This document shows, in pieces, positions 41,504 through 52,738 of a DNA stretch of 64,000 bases. The first letter of the stretch is position 1. Every line of letters starts with the position of its first letter. This DNA comes from Hoplostethus atlanticus (Eukaryota; Chordata; Actinopteri; Trachichthyiformes; Trachichthyidae). Both the position numbers and the translations under genes were made by a program. The notes below the pieces were generated by a model. It made no database searches. It was not told the DNA's origin and worked only from the letters and a program-made list of their open reading frames with translations. The DNA is taken from positions 4,317,501 through 4,381,500 of the forward strand of contig JAXDDX010000002.1 of assembly GCA_034670405.1 (NCBI GenBank), read 5' to 3'.

Positions 41504-42290
41504 TGAAGTACTACTTACTTAAAAATCTATCATCTTGTGTGATCAGGAGCGGACAGTGCAGAAGCTCAGAGTTCATCACCAGAACAAGCTGAACACTCTG
41601 AGGAGAATCCTGGACCTCTACCGGGGGAAGGTGGAGAGGAAGAACGCCGACTGGGAGAAGAGAGTCACAGTCAGCATCCGTTCGCAAGCTCCTCCCTTCT
41701 TCCATCTTTACTTCCCTTCATTGTTTCAAACCTAACTTTCCACCTACCCCATCTTCTCCCTTTTTATCTCACTCTCTAACTTATTCTCACACTTTATCCT
41801 TCAGTGACAAAGATAAACAAAACAGTAAAACTCATTCCTCTGGCAGAAACACTAGTAGTATGTCGATCTGTCATGTTGGCACCCACACTATAGTCCCTCT
41901 AGTTGCCTGTACTGTATGAATGAGACCTCAAACTTTTTTCTCTCTTGGCCTTTTCTGCAGGCCTTGACCACAGAGAACGAGAGGCTGCTGGAGGAGCAGA
42001 GAGCTGAGAGTAGGAGGAGTAAAGAGGAGGCAATGCAGTGGCACAGAGAAAAGGTTGGCTCTCAAGGCAGCTTAAACAACCTCTCATCTCCTCAACTATG
42101 GCACCCCCTTGTGGCCTGATTTGAGTACAATAAATATCATGAGGCAACTGCTTTTGCTGTTACATAATTACCGGGCTAAATTTGTTCTTCTCTTTACCAG
42201 AGCAAAATGCTGGAACTGTTTTCCAACAAGCTAGACGTCCTCCATAGCCACCAGGCCTCCAGTGAGTGTTTGTGTATGTGTGTGTGTGTG

Positions 42291-42335
<45 letters not shown>

Positions 42336-45300
42336 ACTCTATGTTATAAACCTGTTATAAATGCCCTATGACACTGAACAGCGCTGCAGGAGCTGCAGAT
42401 GGCCAGACAGGAAGTAGGGAAAGTCCAAGAAATGTTGATGACATCATCACAGGAGGAGGAGCAGCAGCAGGAAGCTGCTAAGGAAGGTGAAAGCTCAGAG
42501 AGCAAAGGACCTCCAGCACAACAGACTGTGGTGGGTTGGAATTAGTTACCAAGGCAGTCTGGTCTTCATATCTAGCGTTTATTATCTAAACTCACAGACA
42601 CAGTATCAACAAAGCAGCCAACCATAAGTCAGAACTTCAAAGTGGCTTCAAGATTCAAGATTCAAGATTCAAGAACTTTATTTGTCACATACACACACAG
42701 GGTGTGCAGTGAAATGGAAAGTGGCAATGCTCAACGGGAATGTGCAAAGGGCAACAAGTTCACACTATTTACAATAAAAAAACAACCAACACAATATAGC
42801 TTGTGGCTATATGTAGAAATGGTTGGTACAATATACAGGGGCAAGACTCTTAACTTCAAGATGTCAGATCTTAAAGTTTATTGCCATAACAACCAAGTTT
42901 GCTAGGAATGTATCTGAGTTTAGTGTAGTCTCGTCTGAAGAAGCCCAGTACAGTACACCTTTCCCTGTTGATGGACAGGACATCAGGTTCCCTATACAAT
43001 ACCAATGGCCAATGACAGCAATGAAAACACAAATCAGTCAGGCAAGGCCACTACATAGATTTACAGGAATGTCAATAACTAAATAATTTGGTAAGCAATG
43101 GTAATTGTTAATGCTTCAGAACAGATAAAGACAAGCCTCTGACCTCATTTTCTTTTAGCACAAACATTGGATCTCTAGGCTTCAGCACCACTGAAAACTG
43201 TTGATTGACTACCGCAATATTAAATCTGCAATGAAATTAATTCCGTTTATCAGAGTTTGAGGGTTATGTGATTGGTTATAATAGCAGAATATATCTGCTA
43301 TTAAATGGAGTACATATCAGACACTCCTGTTATCCTTGGCATTGAGATTCATCCATGTCAGGTTTAAGAGAAAGTAAAGTTTTTATGAAGTTGTTTTAAC
43401 ATGGTGGTTTTATCTGCAGTCCTGCACTGAGTCGGATCTGCCACTGGAGGGGGCTAAAGCCCGTCTGGAGGAGCTGAAGGAAAGCCTGTACCAGAAGGAG
43501 AGAGAAATCACTGAGCTGCTGGAGGCAGAGAGAAGCCCCATCCCTCCCATCCCTCCCATCCCTCAGCAACCCTGCAGTGTCCTGCTGCCCACTGTCATAC
43601 AGAAGGTGGTGTAAAACTATATAAAACTGTGTAAAACCATGATAGAACTATGTGTAAATCAATGGCTAACTTCAAATCCTCCTAAATCTGGTACTCTCTG
43701 CTCTGCTGGTGGCAGGATATGCTTCATTCGTCTATTCATTCCCTTCATTTTATAGATGACTATATTGTATTGTTACCAAATGGCTACATGGCTTTGGCTC
43801 CTATAGGCTCATGCAATCTGCAGTGCCGTGGCTGAGACCAGAACTCTATTGGACCAGATGATTGAGGAGAATCGGGCTGCTCTGGTCCAAGCCAGAGACA
43901 AATTGGACCGTCTACAGATGACCATAGAGGACCATGGTCACAGAGAGGAGAACACCGCTGGCCAACAGGGGTTAGAGATAGTTTGCAGCTATGGTTTCTG
44001 ATTGGTTGGAATAGCCACAATTTAACTAGTCAATAATTAACTTTCATAAGAAACCAGATCTTCCCTGACTGTGCCTGCATTGAGAAGGCCTAAACAATAA
44101 ACTAGCACAGAGGTTAAAAAGGAGCCATTTTTCATATCGCCTTCCTTTATGTCACCTGAAAACAGAGTGGATAATAGTCCTCCATATTTTGATTTTGCTC
44201 CACTCTAGGTCAGATGAATGTGAGTCCAGTTTGCCTTTGCTACAGGACACAGTGAGAGAGTATGAGATTGCTCAGATGGCTTTAGACTGCATCAGAACTG
44301 GAGAAAGCCCTGAAACCAACGGTAAATGGGAGCAATTTGTACATAGACATTGCTTGTGTTTGACAAGGGAGTCTGTCTCCCGCAGCTTAGCCTTGCTTCT
44401 GTGTTGCTGGTACATCTGGCTAGTCGATTATGGTACGTTGCTTATAGTAGTCATTTCCTTTCTGCTCAGACTGTGACGCAGTCTCAGAGTTGGAGGACAT
44501 CTTGGGAAGGGGGACGGTCCAAACCTCGGAGGGTGTGAAGACTGTTGGAGAGCAGCTCCTCCTGCTGCAAGATCAGGTGAGCTTTCGATTCAGACCAAAT
44601 GAAGAGGCGCTGTGACCTCCCTGCTTGCCTCTGCATTAGACAAGAAATCCTTTGCAGAACATGGTGTATGTACCATATACTTATTCAAGGCCTGAGGGAA
44701 TGTGCTTTGGCTTTAAGGTGAAACTTCAAATTGAATTACGCTCACTGTGACAGCTGTGTGTTGTTGTCATTCCCTTCGCACCCCGTTTCTCTTCTTCTCT
44801 TGCTTGCCAAGTTGAAGCAAATGAAAGAGGAAAACAAGAAGGTAATAGAGAACTACACTTCAGAAAGGACAATGAGGAAGAAGTACTACAATGCGGTGGA
44901 GGACATGAAAGGTACACATGATGATCGACTGTTTCCGTGTGAAATTAAAGATAGCCACTTCTGAATTATACGCTGCCTTTTTCAGTTTAGGCCTCTCCGT
45001 TAAGGTTTGTTTTTTTTCTCAGGTAAAATCCGGGTGTTCTGTCGGATTCGGCCGCTGAGCCGAGCTGAGGCGCTGCAAGGTGGCGCCATCGTTGTGGAGA
45101 AACTAGACGATTACTCTGTCAATGTGGAGACCCCCCGGGGCCCTGAGGGAGTTCCAGTTTGACATGGTGTTCAGAGCTGAGAGCTCCCAGGAGGACCTGT
45201 TCCACGACGCCAACAGGTGAGGCTTATAATGTGAGTGGTGGATGCATTAACTACACTCCAAAACGATGAAGCGAATGTCCACATCAGGAATCAAGTTTGA

Positions 45301-48300
45301 TGACGGTAATGAATGATTTTTTCCCCCCACAGACTGATCCAGTCTGCCATCGATGGATACAATGTCTGTATCTTTGCGTACGGCCAGACGGGCTCGGGGA
45401 AGACCTACACCATGGTGGGGGGCAAGGAGAAGAGGAACCTGGGCATCATGCCAAGAGCTTTCAATGCTATATTTGATAACATACAGGAGAACAGCACAAG
45501 ATTTGTCTTCAAGGTAAGAGGGGGAGCTGAGATGGTTCAGATCAGACAGTATATCAATAACAATTTATCCTATCTGTCACACACCAATATGGTCTTCTCT
45601 TTCTCCCCCCTTTCATATTATGCTTATCTCCTGACCTCACCTCATCTGTCTCCCTTCCATCTCTCCCTCTCTGCCCCTCCTTGTGCTTCTTTGTCCCTAA
45701 GGTTTCGGCCTATATGCTGGAGCTGTACAACGACAGGCTCCAGGACCTCTTTGTGAGCCAGGCTGGAGAGGCCCATGCACAGGCCCAGTCCCATGGCCAG
45801 CCCCGGCGGGTGGAGATCAAGAGGAACAGAAAGGGGGTTGTGTTCGCCCAAGGAGCAGAGACAAAGCAGGCTGCCAGCGCCCAGGAGCTCTACGCTCTGT
45901 TCCACCAGGCCTGCGCCAACCGACACATCTCTGCCACCAGTGAGTTGAGCAGTGGCGGCTGGCCAATAGAGGGCGCTAGGGCGCCGCCCCACCACTCCCC
46001 ACATCCTAGACTTCATTGAATAAGACTTTTTTTTAAATGAGCGACGTAAATATTATATAGTTAGTGAGTAGAATGTATAATCTGCAATAAAATGTAGATT
46101 AAAATTGTTCTACGTTGTCTAAAGTTACTGCTAGGTCACGTATTTCCGGCCTGGGGCGCAAAAATCTTTGCCCATTGACTCTCGTTATAAATTGTACATG
46201 CGCAGTTCGCTCCTCTCAATACAAGAGATAGGAGCTTGGTGGGGCGTGGCTTCGCATGTACAAACAGCATTTAACTGAATGCTGCTGATTTACACACCAC
46301 CAACCACTGGTTGGCAGCAGAGAGCGAGTAGCTCGTGGTACAAGTGACATAAAATGCGCCAGAATGAGACAATATACTCGGTCGTTTTCAAGGAGCTGGT
46401 TTAGTAGGAAGGCTTGGCTAACTGTATGTAGTGACACCAATGCTTTATTTTGCTTTCCCTGCACCCTTTTTCAAACAACAGGTCTCAGACCAGCATGGAT
46501 TCAGACAGGTTTGAATGATTTAAACCACACATCAGAAAAATCAAAAGCAAATGTTTGGGAAAGTAAACATAACTGCTCAGCTTGATGAAGGCTACAGGAC
46601 AGGGATCCGTGAGCATAATGAAGAGGTTGACAAAAACAGGCACATCCTGTCTAAAATAATAAACTGTGTCAAGTTCTGTGGTGCCATAGAGTCATTGAGA
46701 AATCTGCATCTCTCAAGGAGAGAAGGGCAACATTTATGTACAAAAAGTTTAAGCCACAAGGCAAAGTCATATGGCTTTGAGCCAGTTCACTCAGCGTTTT
46801 GATGGCACTGGGTATTTCAAATGTAATACCATATTAATTTATTTTTTTCTTAAATGTTATTTTCTATTAGGTCTTATTGTGTTCATAATTTTCTGCCATT
46901 GTCTCAGGGTTTTGTGTTGTCAGATTTCTGTTGCACTTATCGAGGCACTTTTCGGTTACTTTAGTCTTTCACCATTACATATTGTAGTATAAAAGATAAT
47001 TATTATAAAGAATTTGCACTAATTGAAGTACCTTAACTTACCTTAAGCACGTTTCATTACAACAAATGTTCATTCCGCTCAGCAAATACAAATAAAGGCC
47101 TTTTCATTTATTTAAATACACGATACCTTAGTACATGTTTGTTTGATTTTTGGTATAGCCCCCCCTGGAGAAAAATGCACCAGCCGCCACTGGAGTTGAG
47201 TATACCGTGCCATGCCGTCCAGTTCAAACAGGTCCCTGCTAAATGGTTTGGATTAATTGTGTTAGTTGCAGTCAGTGTTAGGGGGCGGTAGCTAGGTACA
47301 TCATTACTGGAGACCGGGTGGCGAGTGGGACAGGAGCCAAACTGTGATGGTACAACAGGAAGAGGAGCAACATTGTTGTACAGATCCACACAGGTCATCT
47401 GGGTACTTGCAGGGTTTATTCTTAGCATTTTACAGTCTTTTGACAGCAGTCAAATATGTAACGTGGCTAACAACATGACTACAATTTTTCCTATTTTTCC
47501 CCCACTAATTCCCAAGTCGCAGAATGGTACAGAATTATGGCGCCATGACTTTTTTTATTCTGTAGATTACATATGATTTTATGAGCAATACAACCATCAT
47601 ATCAGACTGATCATGGACTGCATTGGCTTTCAGTGAGGTTTATTTGAAAGACAGGCTGAACATCTATCAAAGAGCCATAGTGGCTACTCAGAATATACAT
47701 ATACTACAAAGTGATCTAATCTGCACTTTTTGAGGACCTTGTTGTGTTTCCAGAGATGAACGTGGAGAGCTCCCGCTCCCACCTCATTGTTGGCATCATG
47801 GTGGAGAGCAGGAATCTGACCAATGGCAGTGTGAGCTGTGGCAAGCTGAGCCTCGTGGATCTGGCTGGCAGCGAGAGAGCAGCCAAGGCCGGTGTCAAGA
47901 ACCAAAAGCTCAAGGTTGCTGGTTTGCCTTATTTTGATTTTAAATATAATACAAATAATAAATTGATTGATATGACGATAGAATGTATAAGTAAGCGGTT
48001 TTGCATGACTTTTTTATTTCCCTTTTTTCTGAGTCACTTTTTCCCTTTCTTAATCCCTCCATGGAGCTTTCTCATGTCTCCTCTCCTCTCTCCTCTCCTT
48101 TCCTCTCCAGGAGGCTAACTCCATTAACAAGTCCCTGAGTGCCCTGGGTGATGTGATCTCAGCCTTGTCCTCTGAACTGCCCCACGTACCCTACAGGAAC
48201 AGCAAACTGACCCAGGTTATGGAAGAAGTTTACTTTTGTTTAGACAATCATTATGGTCAATTTGCTTTTGAATCAATCAACCAATGCTTTCGCTTAAAAT

Positions 48301-48674
48301 TCAATAAACAAATTGAAAAATTCATTTTGCAAGACTATAGTGCGATGTTGACAATATGCTTCATCATTTGTGAATGAAATGCTTTAATTTTCAGTTTGAA
48401 AGTTCATTGATCCTAGACCTTATTATAGAGTGCATAAATTGAAGCCACTTGAGGAGCTTTGTCACTAAACAATAAGCTGCTTGCACTTCCTTATGTGTGT
48501 GCATATTGTAATGTAGAACTGCAGGTCAGCCATATGTAAAAAGCACTTATATTATTTATTTCATGTATCCCAGGTCATGCAGGACTCCCTGGGTGGCAAC
48601 GCCAAAACACTCATGATTGTCAACATCTCTCCTTCAGAATGCAACCTTGATGAGACTCTCACCTCACTCATGTA

Positions 48675-48731
<57 letters not shown>

Positions 48732-49085
48732 AAGCAAAAGAGCATCATTATCATTTATTTCACAGATGAAGGCAAACAAACTCTCAACACTAACATTTGA
48801 ACTCCCCAGTTATGCAACAAGAGTGAAGGCCATAACCAACACCGCTCAGAGAAACCTGGATATCAAAGAGATTGCCCAGCTAAAAGAGGTATAGTGTTAG
48901 CTTAGTAGCTTAGTGATGTATAGCATCCATGTACAGTGAGAAAATAATCTTGCATTATATAAAAGCTTTCACACTAACTTCATTTCCCCTTCTGTCTCTG
49001 ATAGGTGATCATGAAACTGAAATCAGGACAGACAGTGGAAGAGGGAAGAGATCTGAACTCTATTGACTTTAAGTGGTGGAGTTGA
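36544..49085 (+). CDS. KCBP/kinesin-C-type C-terminal motor kinesin (kinesin-14)
   Basis: Exons: 36544-36739, 37513-37710, 40217-40335, 41334-41426, 41547-41669, 41961-42053, 42201-42261, 42382-42530, 43420-43605, 43807-43970, 44209-44321, 44470-44576, 44812-44911, 45023-45216, 45333-45513, 45702-45939, 47754-47914, 48111-48215, 48574-48671, 48810-48888, 49005-49085. All phases agree except for one extra base in 45023-45216. About 945 aa are recovered. A polar N-terminal part is followed by long coiled coils, the neck [16 protein letters not shown], then a full motor: P-loop GQTGSGKT, switch I ESSRSH, switch II DLAGSE. The tail [16 protein letters not shown] then ...[11 protein letters not shown] corresponds to the KCBP neck-mimic region. 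Kinesin-14 motors move toward microtubule minus ends. The closest family I recognise is plant KCBP and sea urchin kinesin-C. No MyTH4-FERM region was found. The start codon is not identified. Confidence 0.85.
37711..40216. other. Kinesin intron containing a 650-bp long-TIR element
   Basis: No further exon was needed to keep phase between 37710 and 40217. Apart from the element at 38697-39346 the sequence is AT-rich and without conserved coding signal. Confidence 0.7.
38697..39346. mobile_element. Non-autonomous DNA element with long inverted repeats
   Basis: Outer ends CTAGCCCTCAGGCATCA (38697-38713) and its exact reverse complement (39330-39346). Much of the interior is also inverted: 'ccctcttaagtcattaagga' near 38891 mirrors 39293-39316, and 'ccctttaaatgccagtttga' near 39049 mirrors the segment near 39153. 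The flanking or terminal CTAG at both ends could be a 4-bp target duplication. No transposase frame. Confidence 0.85.
40336..41333. other. Kinesin intron ending in a (GT)n array
   Basis: About 1 kb. The last 80 bp contain a (GT)n run (41251-41311), which ends 22 bp before the acceptor. Confidence 0.8.
41251..41311. repeat. (GT)n microsatellite
   Basis: About 30 GT units just upstream of kinesin exon 41334-41426. A second (GT)n run of similar length (41437-41496) begins about 10 bp downstream of the same exon. Confidence 0.95.
41437..41496. repeat. (GT)n microsatellite filling half of a 120-bp intron
   Basis: The intron 41427-41546 is only 120 bp and half of it is this array. Confidence 0.95.
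42272..42332. repeat. (GT)n microsatellite
   Basis: Interrupted GT array making up half of the 120-bp intron 42262-42381. Confidence 0.95.
42648..42860. repeat. Probable interspersed repeat in a kinesin intron
   Basis: Starts with four agattca units and then 'aactttatttgtcacatac' and 'gtgtgcagtgaaatg', words common in interspersed repeats of fish genomes. Class not determined. The rest of the intron 42531-43419 shows nothing else. Confidence 0.45.
45023..45216 (+). CDS. First motor-domain exon, frameshifted
   Basis: The exon starts with [17 protein letters not shown] and ends with [20 protein letters not shown], but the two halves are in different frames. Length 194 nt is one base too many for its flanking phases. 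The upstream frame meets TGA at 45160-45162. The extra base most likely lies in the C/G run at 45131-45144. Confidence 0.85.
45950..47192 (+). mobile_element. hAT-family transposon copy with 8-bp target duplication
   Basis: Terminal inverted repeats CAGTGGCGGCTGG (left) and CCAGCCGCCACTG (right) bound a 1243-bp element. The 8-bp direct repeat gagttgag occurs at 45942-45949 and 47193-47200, the hAT signature. Inside, decayed frames read [10 protein letters not shown] (a TTF-type zinc finger region) and [20 protein letters not shown] followed by [15 protein letters not shown], characteristic of ZMYM6/DUF4371-type hAT transposases. The catalytic C-terminal half is missing, so it is an internally deleted copy. 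It sits in the kinesin intron 45940-47753. Confidence 0.93.
48678..48730. repeat. (GA)n microsatellite at a kinesin splice donor
   Basis: The intron after exon 48574-48671 begins gtaaggga and is pure GA from its seventh base for about 50 bp. Confidence 0.93.
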
Positions 49086-49190
49086 ATGTTGAACTACGAT
49101 TAGTTTGGACCGGGTTTTAAAATTATTTTTTGTATAGGCATCTTGTAGGTGTTGAGTGGGCTGTCTATTCTCATGAGCTGTGTGTGTTCA

Positions 49191-49200
49191 AATAAATAAA
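49191..49200 (+). terminator. Kinesin polyadenylation signal
   Basis: Overlapping AATAAATAAA about 105 bp after the stop codon, giving a short 3' UTR. Confidence 0.75.
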
Positions 49201-52200
49201 GGATTTGGATCAGTGCCCATTTAGTCAGAGGGAGGGAAGGGAGAAGGGAGAGTGGAATAGAAACAGTGGCATTCAGGGCATTGCGTGCAGGTTGTTAATG
49301 GGAGCTCCATGCCTGGGTCAGAATGAGGCTCCCACAATACGGGGTGCCCCGGCAAGGCAATTAGGAAGTCACTTGGCCAATTTGCACTTCTATTGCAGTG
49401 GAAAAAACATATTCAGGATTTGCTTGGCAGGTAAAACCCCCAGGGCCAAGCTGCTGAGGGCCCAGGGCCCATCCCTATACTGTCATGGAGTCAGACCCTA
49501 ATTGCAGGGAACAGACAGGGTCACCCTCAAACACGCAAAGAGCCTGTCCTGTTTTTCAGGAGGGCAGGGAGCTCACTAAAATTAGAGCATTGCAACAGCA
49601 GGCAAGGGGAACAGGAAGAGGGGAGTGCTGAAAGGGTGCCAGGGTTTGGAGGGGTAAACAGTGGGGGTGTTTGGTGGTTGGGAGCCCAACAGTGGTGCTC
49701 ACTGGAAAGTGTATTCTTGTAGGTTTTAGGAGTTAATACATCAAATAAAGAAGCCTCATAGGTTTAGTTTCCCTATGTTTTTCTAGGGGACTGTATGGGG
49801 GAAGCAATGATTTAGTTGAAGGATTATAGTGTGATGATGCTGCTTTTAGGTTTGTTTGGGCACTCGTCTCACTCAAGGCCTCTGCTCCCGCTAAAACTGT
49901 CACTATGATGACAACAGAGAGTCGAGGCTGCAAACCATTTGACCTAGCTGGGTGCAGTGTTTGAGTGTGATGAGGGTTAACAGAATCTATAAGTAGACTC
50001 TGCTTATTATCTCTCCCTGTTGTTCAGCCTTTTTTTTATCCATACCGCGGGCCCCACTTTTACACAGCACAGTAGAGCCATGACTCCTAGGCTTGCGTGC
50101 TGCGTTTTATTGGCTGCTTTAGATCAGAGGCCACCCAGCACATGCTCACTGTAATTTGTTATTCTTTAATAACCTCCATAGTTTAAATCATACTATGAGC
50201 TCTGTGGACTAGAACTAAGTGAGGGACAAAGGGACAGAGCGCTACAGAAAGGACAGCGCAGGGGAACAGGGTTGATGGGTTGATGAGGGGACTGAGGGGT
50301 CTCATCCACTGAAGGTACTTTGTTAATTAATCAAACAGAGACACACACACAGACACACACAGACACACACACACACACACACAGACACACAGACACCATT
50401 CAAGCCATTCTAACCCTACACGACCCCACACAGGCAAATCAAACCGCCTTTAATCAGGCTGTCGTTCAAGACTTACTTAGACTATACATTTCTTTTTAAA
50501 TTTATTTTCAGCCAACCATATCACATACAGAGTTCAATACAGCAATTACGCATGTTCTTTTTTATTTATTTTATTATACATTTCACTTCAGAAATTAAGA
50601 CAATTATCTATCACAAGCAATATTAAACGTCTATATTCAGACCACCATTTCTCTTTCCCTCTGACGGTCAACCACCATTATAAGCTTCCTTATGTACAGT
50701 ATCTGTAAAAGAGGCGTTAATTTCCTTTCACTTTATTTTTCCAACAATATCATACAGTGATGTGGGCCAGATAATGTTATTATTTCTATGGTTTGAGTCA
50801 AACATTTCAAGTCTGGCATCTTTACAATTATTAATAATATAAGAGAATAAAATAAGAGAAGATTTTGCCTGTGATCATCATGAATTCACACAACAAATGC
50901 CAGGGATTCATGGACTCCTATCAAGGTATGTATGGTAAAGATGTGACCATTCTACCAACGTGAACTACTGCTGGGCCGTCCTGGTGACTCAGCTGGCTAC
51001 GGGACATACTGCTGTATGTAGCTACGGTGTCCTGAGTCCCATCTGGGACATTTGACGCATCCCTCAACTCTTATGTCTCTCTCTACTTTCAACTATCTAA
51101 TAAATGGCCAAAATATAATCTATTTCTTTAACCAATGTATAAACCATTAACATTCTGAGTTGCTGAGTAATCAAATCACAGAAATAAGCAATTTCTCAGG
51201 AATCACTGTGATTTGTCAGCTTCTCACTGACCAATAGAAGACTGTGGTTGTACTGAGTAGCTCACAGGTGGGAATGTGTGCAACTGTATGTATGTGTGTT
51301 GCTTTTGCCATCCACAAAACTTTAAAATTTGCCACTTGAACATGAACTTCCAAAAAGAAATACTGCAGACACATATGGCCATGCTTCTTTACATTTAGCT
51401 CATGAAAATAGAAATGCCTGATTTCACAGCCCATGTGCATTTGACTGTCCTCTTTACCTCCCTCAAAGAAGTCTAGTACAATCCAGGGACTGTATCTAAT
51501 CTGGGTGTGTTGGAGGTTACAGTGCTGACGGGTGAGGAGGCTGGTGTTCAAAAAAGATGGGGAATATATATCTTAATACATCTTTTTTTCTCCATCCTTT
51601 AGAGAGCCACTGGGGAAGAGGGGAGGAGGGTGAATTAGCTACTCACTGCATGCCTTGAAGCTACAGTTAAAGAGGAGGAGGAACAAGGGGAGGGGGGTCA
51701 TAACAGGAGGGAGAGGACATGATAGAGAGAAGGGGATGAGGAGGAGATGTGGAGAAAAGATGAAGGGTAAGAAGAGAGGTGGGTGGGAAGAGAAGGACTG
51801 AAGAAAGTAATACGGGTGTGGATGAACCCTGCATGAACACTGAAGCCTGAAGCTCTGATCACTAATCTGTAACAACGCCCTCTCTCTCCCTCCCTCAGTG
51901 TTGAACTGTAACTAATAACTTAAGATAAGGGCTTTTAATGAAGGGCTGGTTTCAAGATGGTTTCGTTTTTAATGTGGTGGGACGGGAAGGCGTAGAGATT
52001 TCTACCCTATCACAAAGAACAGGCACAATAGCACTTTGAATGACCCCAAATATTCTGCTCCAATTTTTTAAAATAAGAAACACAAGCATGAAGTTCATCA
52101 ATAGTATCATTCCTAAATTCAGTACTATTCATTCTACAATTAATTTTCAATATCTTATGTACAGAAAAAGCAACTTCTCTTACAATATAATCTCGTCAGC

Positions 52201-52455
52201 ATTTAGAAACACATTTGTATATATATATTTCCCTTTAGTTGTTGATGTGAGCTGATTTGACCTCATTTGCCAAAACAGAATTCTGACTGTACAGGCTTAA
52301 GTATGAGGTCAAGGCCTTCGTATCTCGAGTCTGTGAATAAGTATGTTTTGTGTCTTAGTGAGAGGTATCTATTACAAGAAGCCCAGCCATTATTAGGATT
52401 ATTGCTGTGTGATTCCCCAAAATCCCCACAGAGCATCCTTTGGGTTCTTGAAGGT
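49201..52455. other. Intergenic region between converging kinesin and cyp1d1
   Basis: No conserved exon on either strand. Contains a (CA)n array with gaca interruptions (50341-50396) and a tRNA-derived SINE (about 50970-51117). The cyp1d1 3' UTR occupies an undetermined part of the right end. Confidence 0.65.
50970..51117 (+). mobile_element. tRNA-derived SINE, decayed
   Basis: The head 'ctggtgactcagctggct' resembles a pol III A box. 'ggtgtcctgagtcccatctg' resembles a B box followed by 'ggacatttgacgcat'. The 3' end 'aataaatggccaaaat' resembles the tail of a common fish tRNA-SINE. Several bases differ from a working pol III promoter. Confidence 0.65.
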
Positions 52456-52738
52456 CTAAAACCTTGCGGAGACGTTAATCCGGTAGGGGTGTGGCTTCAT
52501 AGTCAGACCAAAGTCGGTGCTGAGGTCCAGCTCCTGCCCTGGAACATTTTGGATCCGCAACCCGTGGAGCAGCGTAGTGAGGAAGACAAACATCTCCAAG
52601 CGTGCAAATCCGTCACCAAGGCAACGTCTCTTCCCCATGCCGAAGATGAGAACCTTCTCTGTCAGCTCCTTGTTGAGGAGTCCTGACCCATCCAGGAAGC
52701 GCTCAGGCCGAAAAGTGTCTGGGTCAACCCAGAGATCA
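52456..52738 (-). CDS. cyp1d1: cyp1d1 last exon with heme-binding loop
   Basis: Encodes [19 protein letters not shown], then the heme loop [10 protein letters not shown] and the C-terminal [17 protein letters not shown], ending TAG at 52456-52458. All positions of the P450 signature FxxGxRxCxG are satisfied. Confidence 0.95.

Noticed and set aside
50983-51040. tRNA gene
   Set aside because: A-box and B-box-like segments are present, but the cloverleaf is not complete and the 3' extension is a SINE tail.
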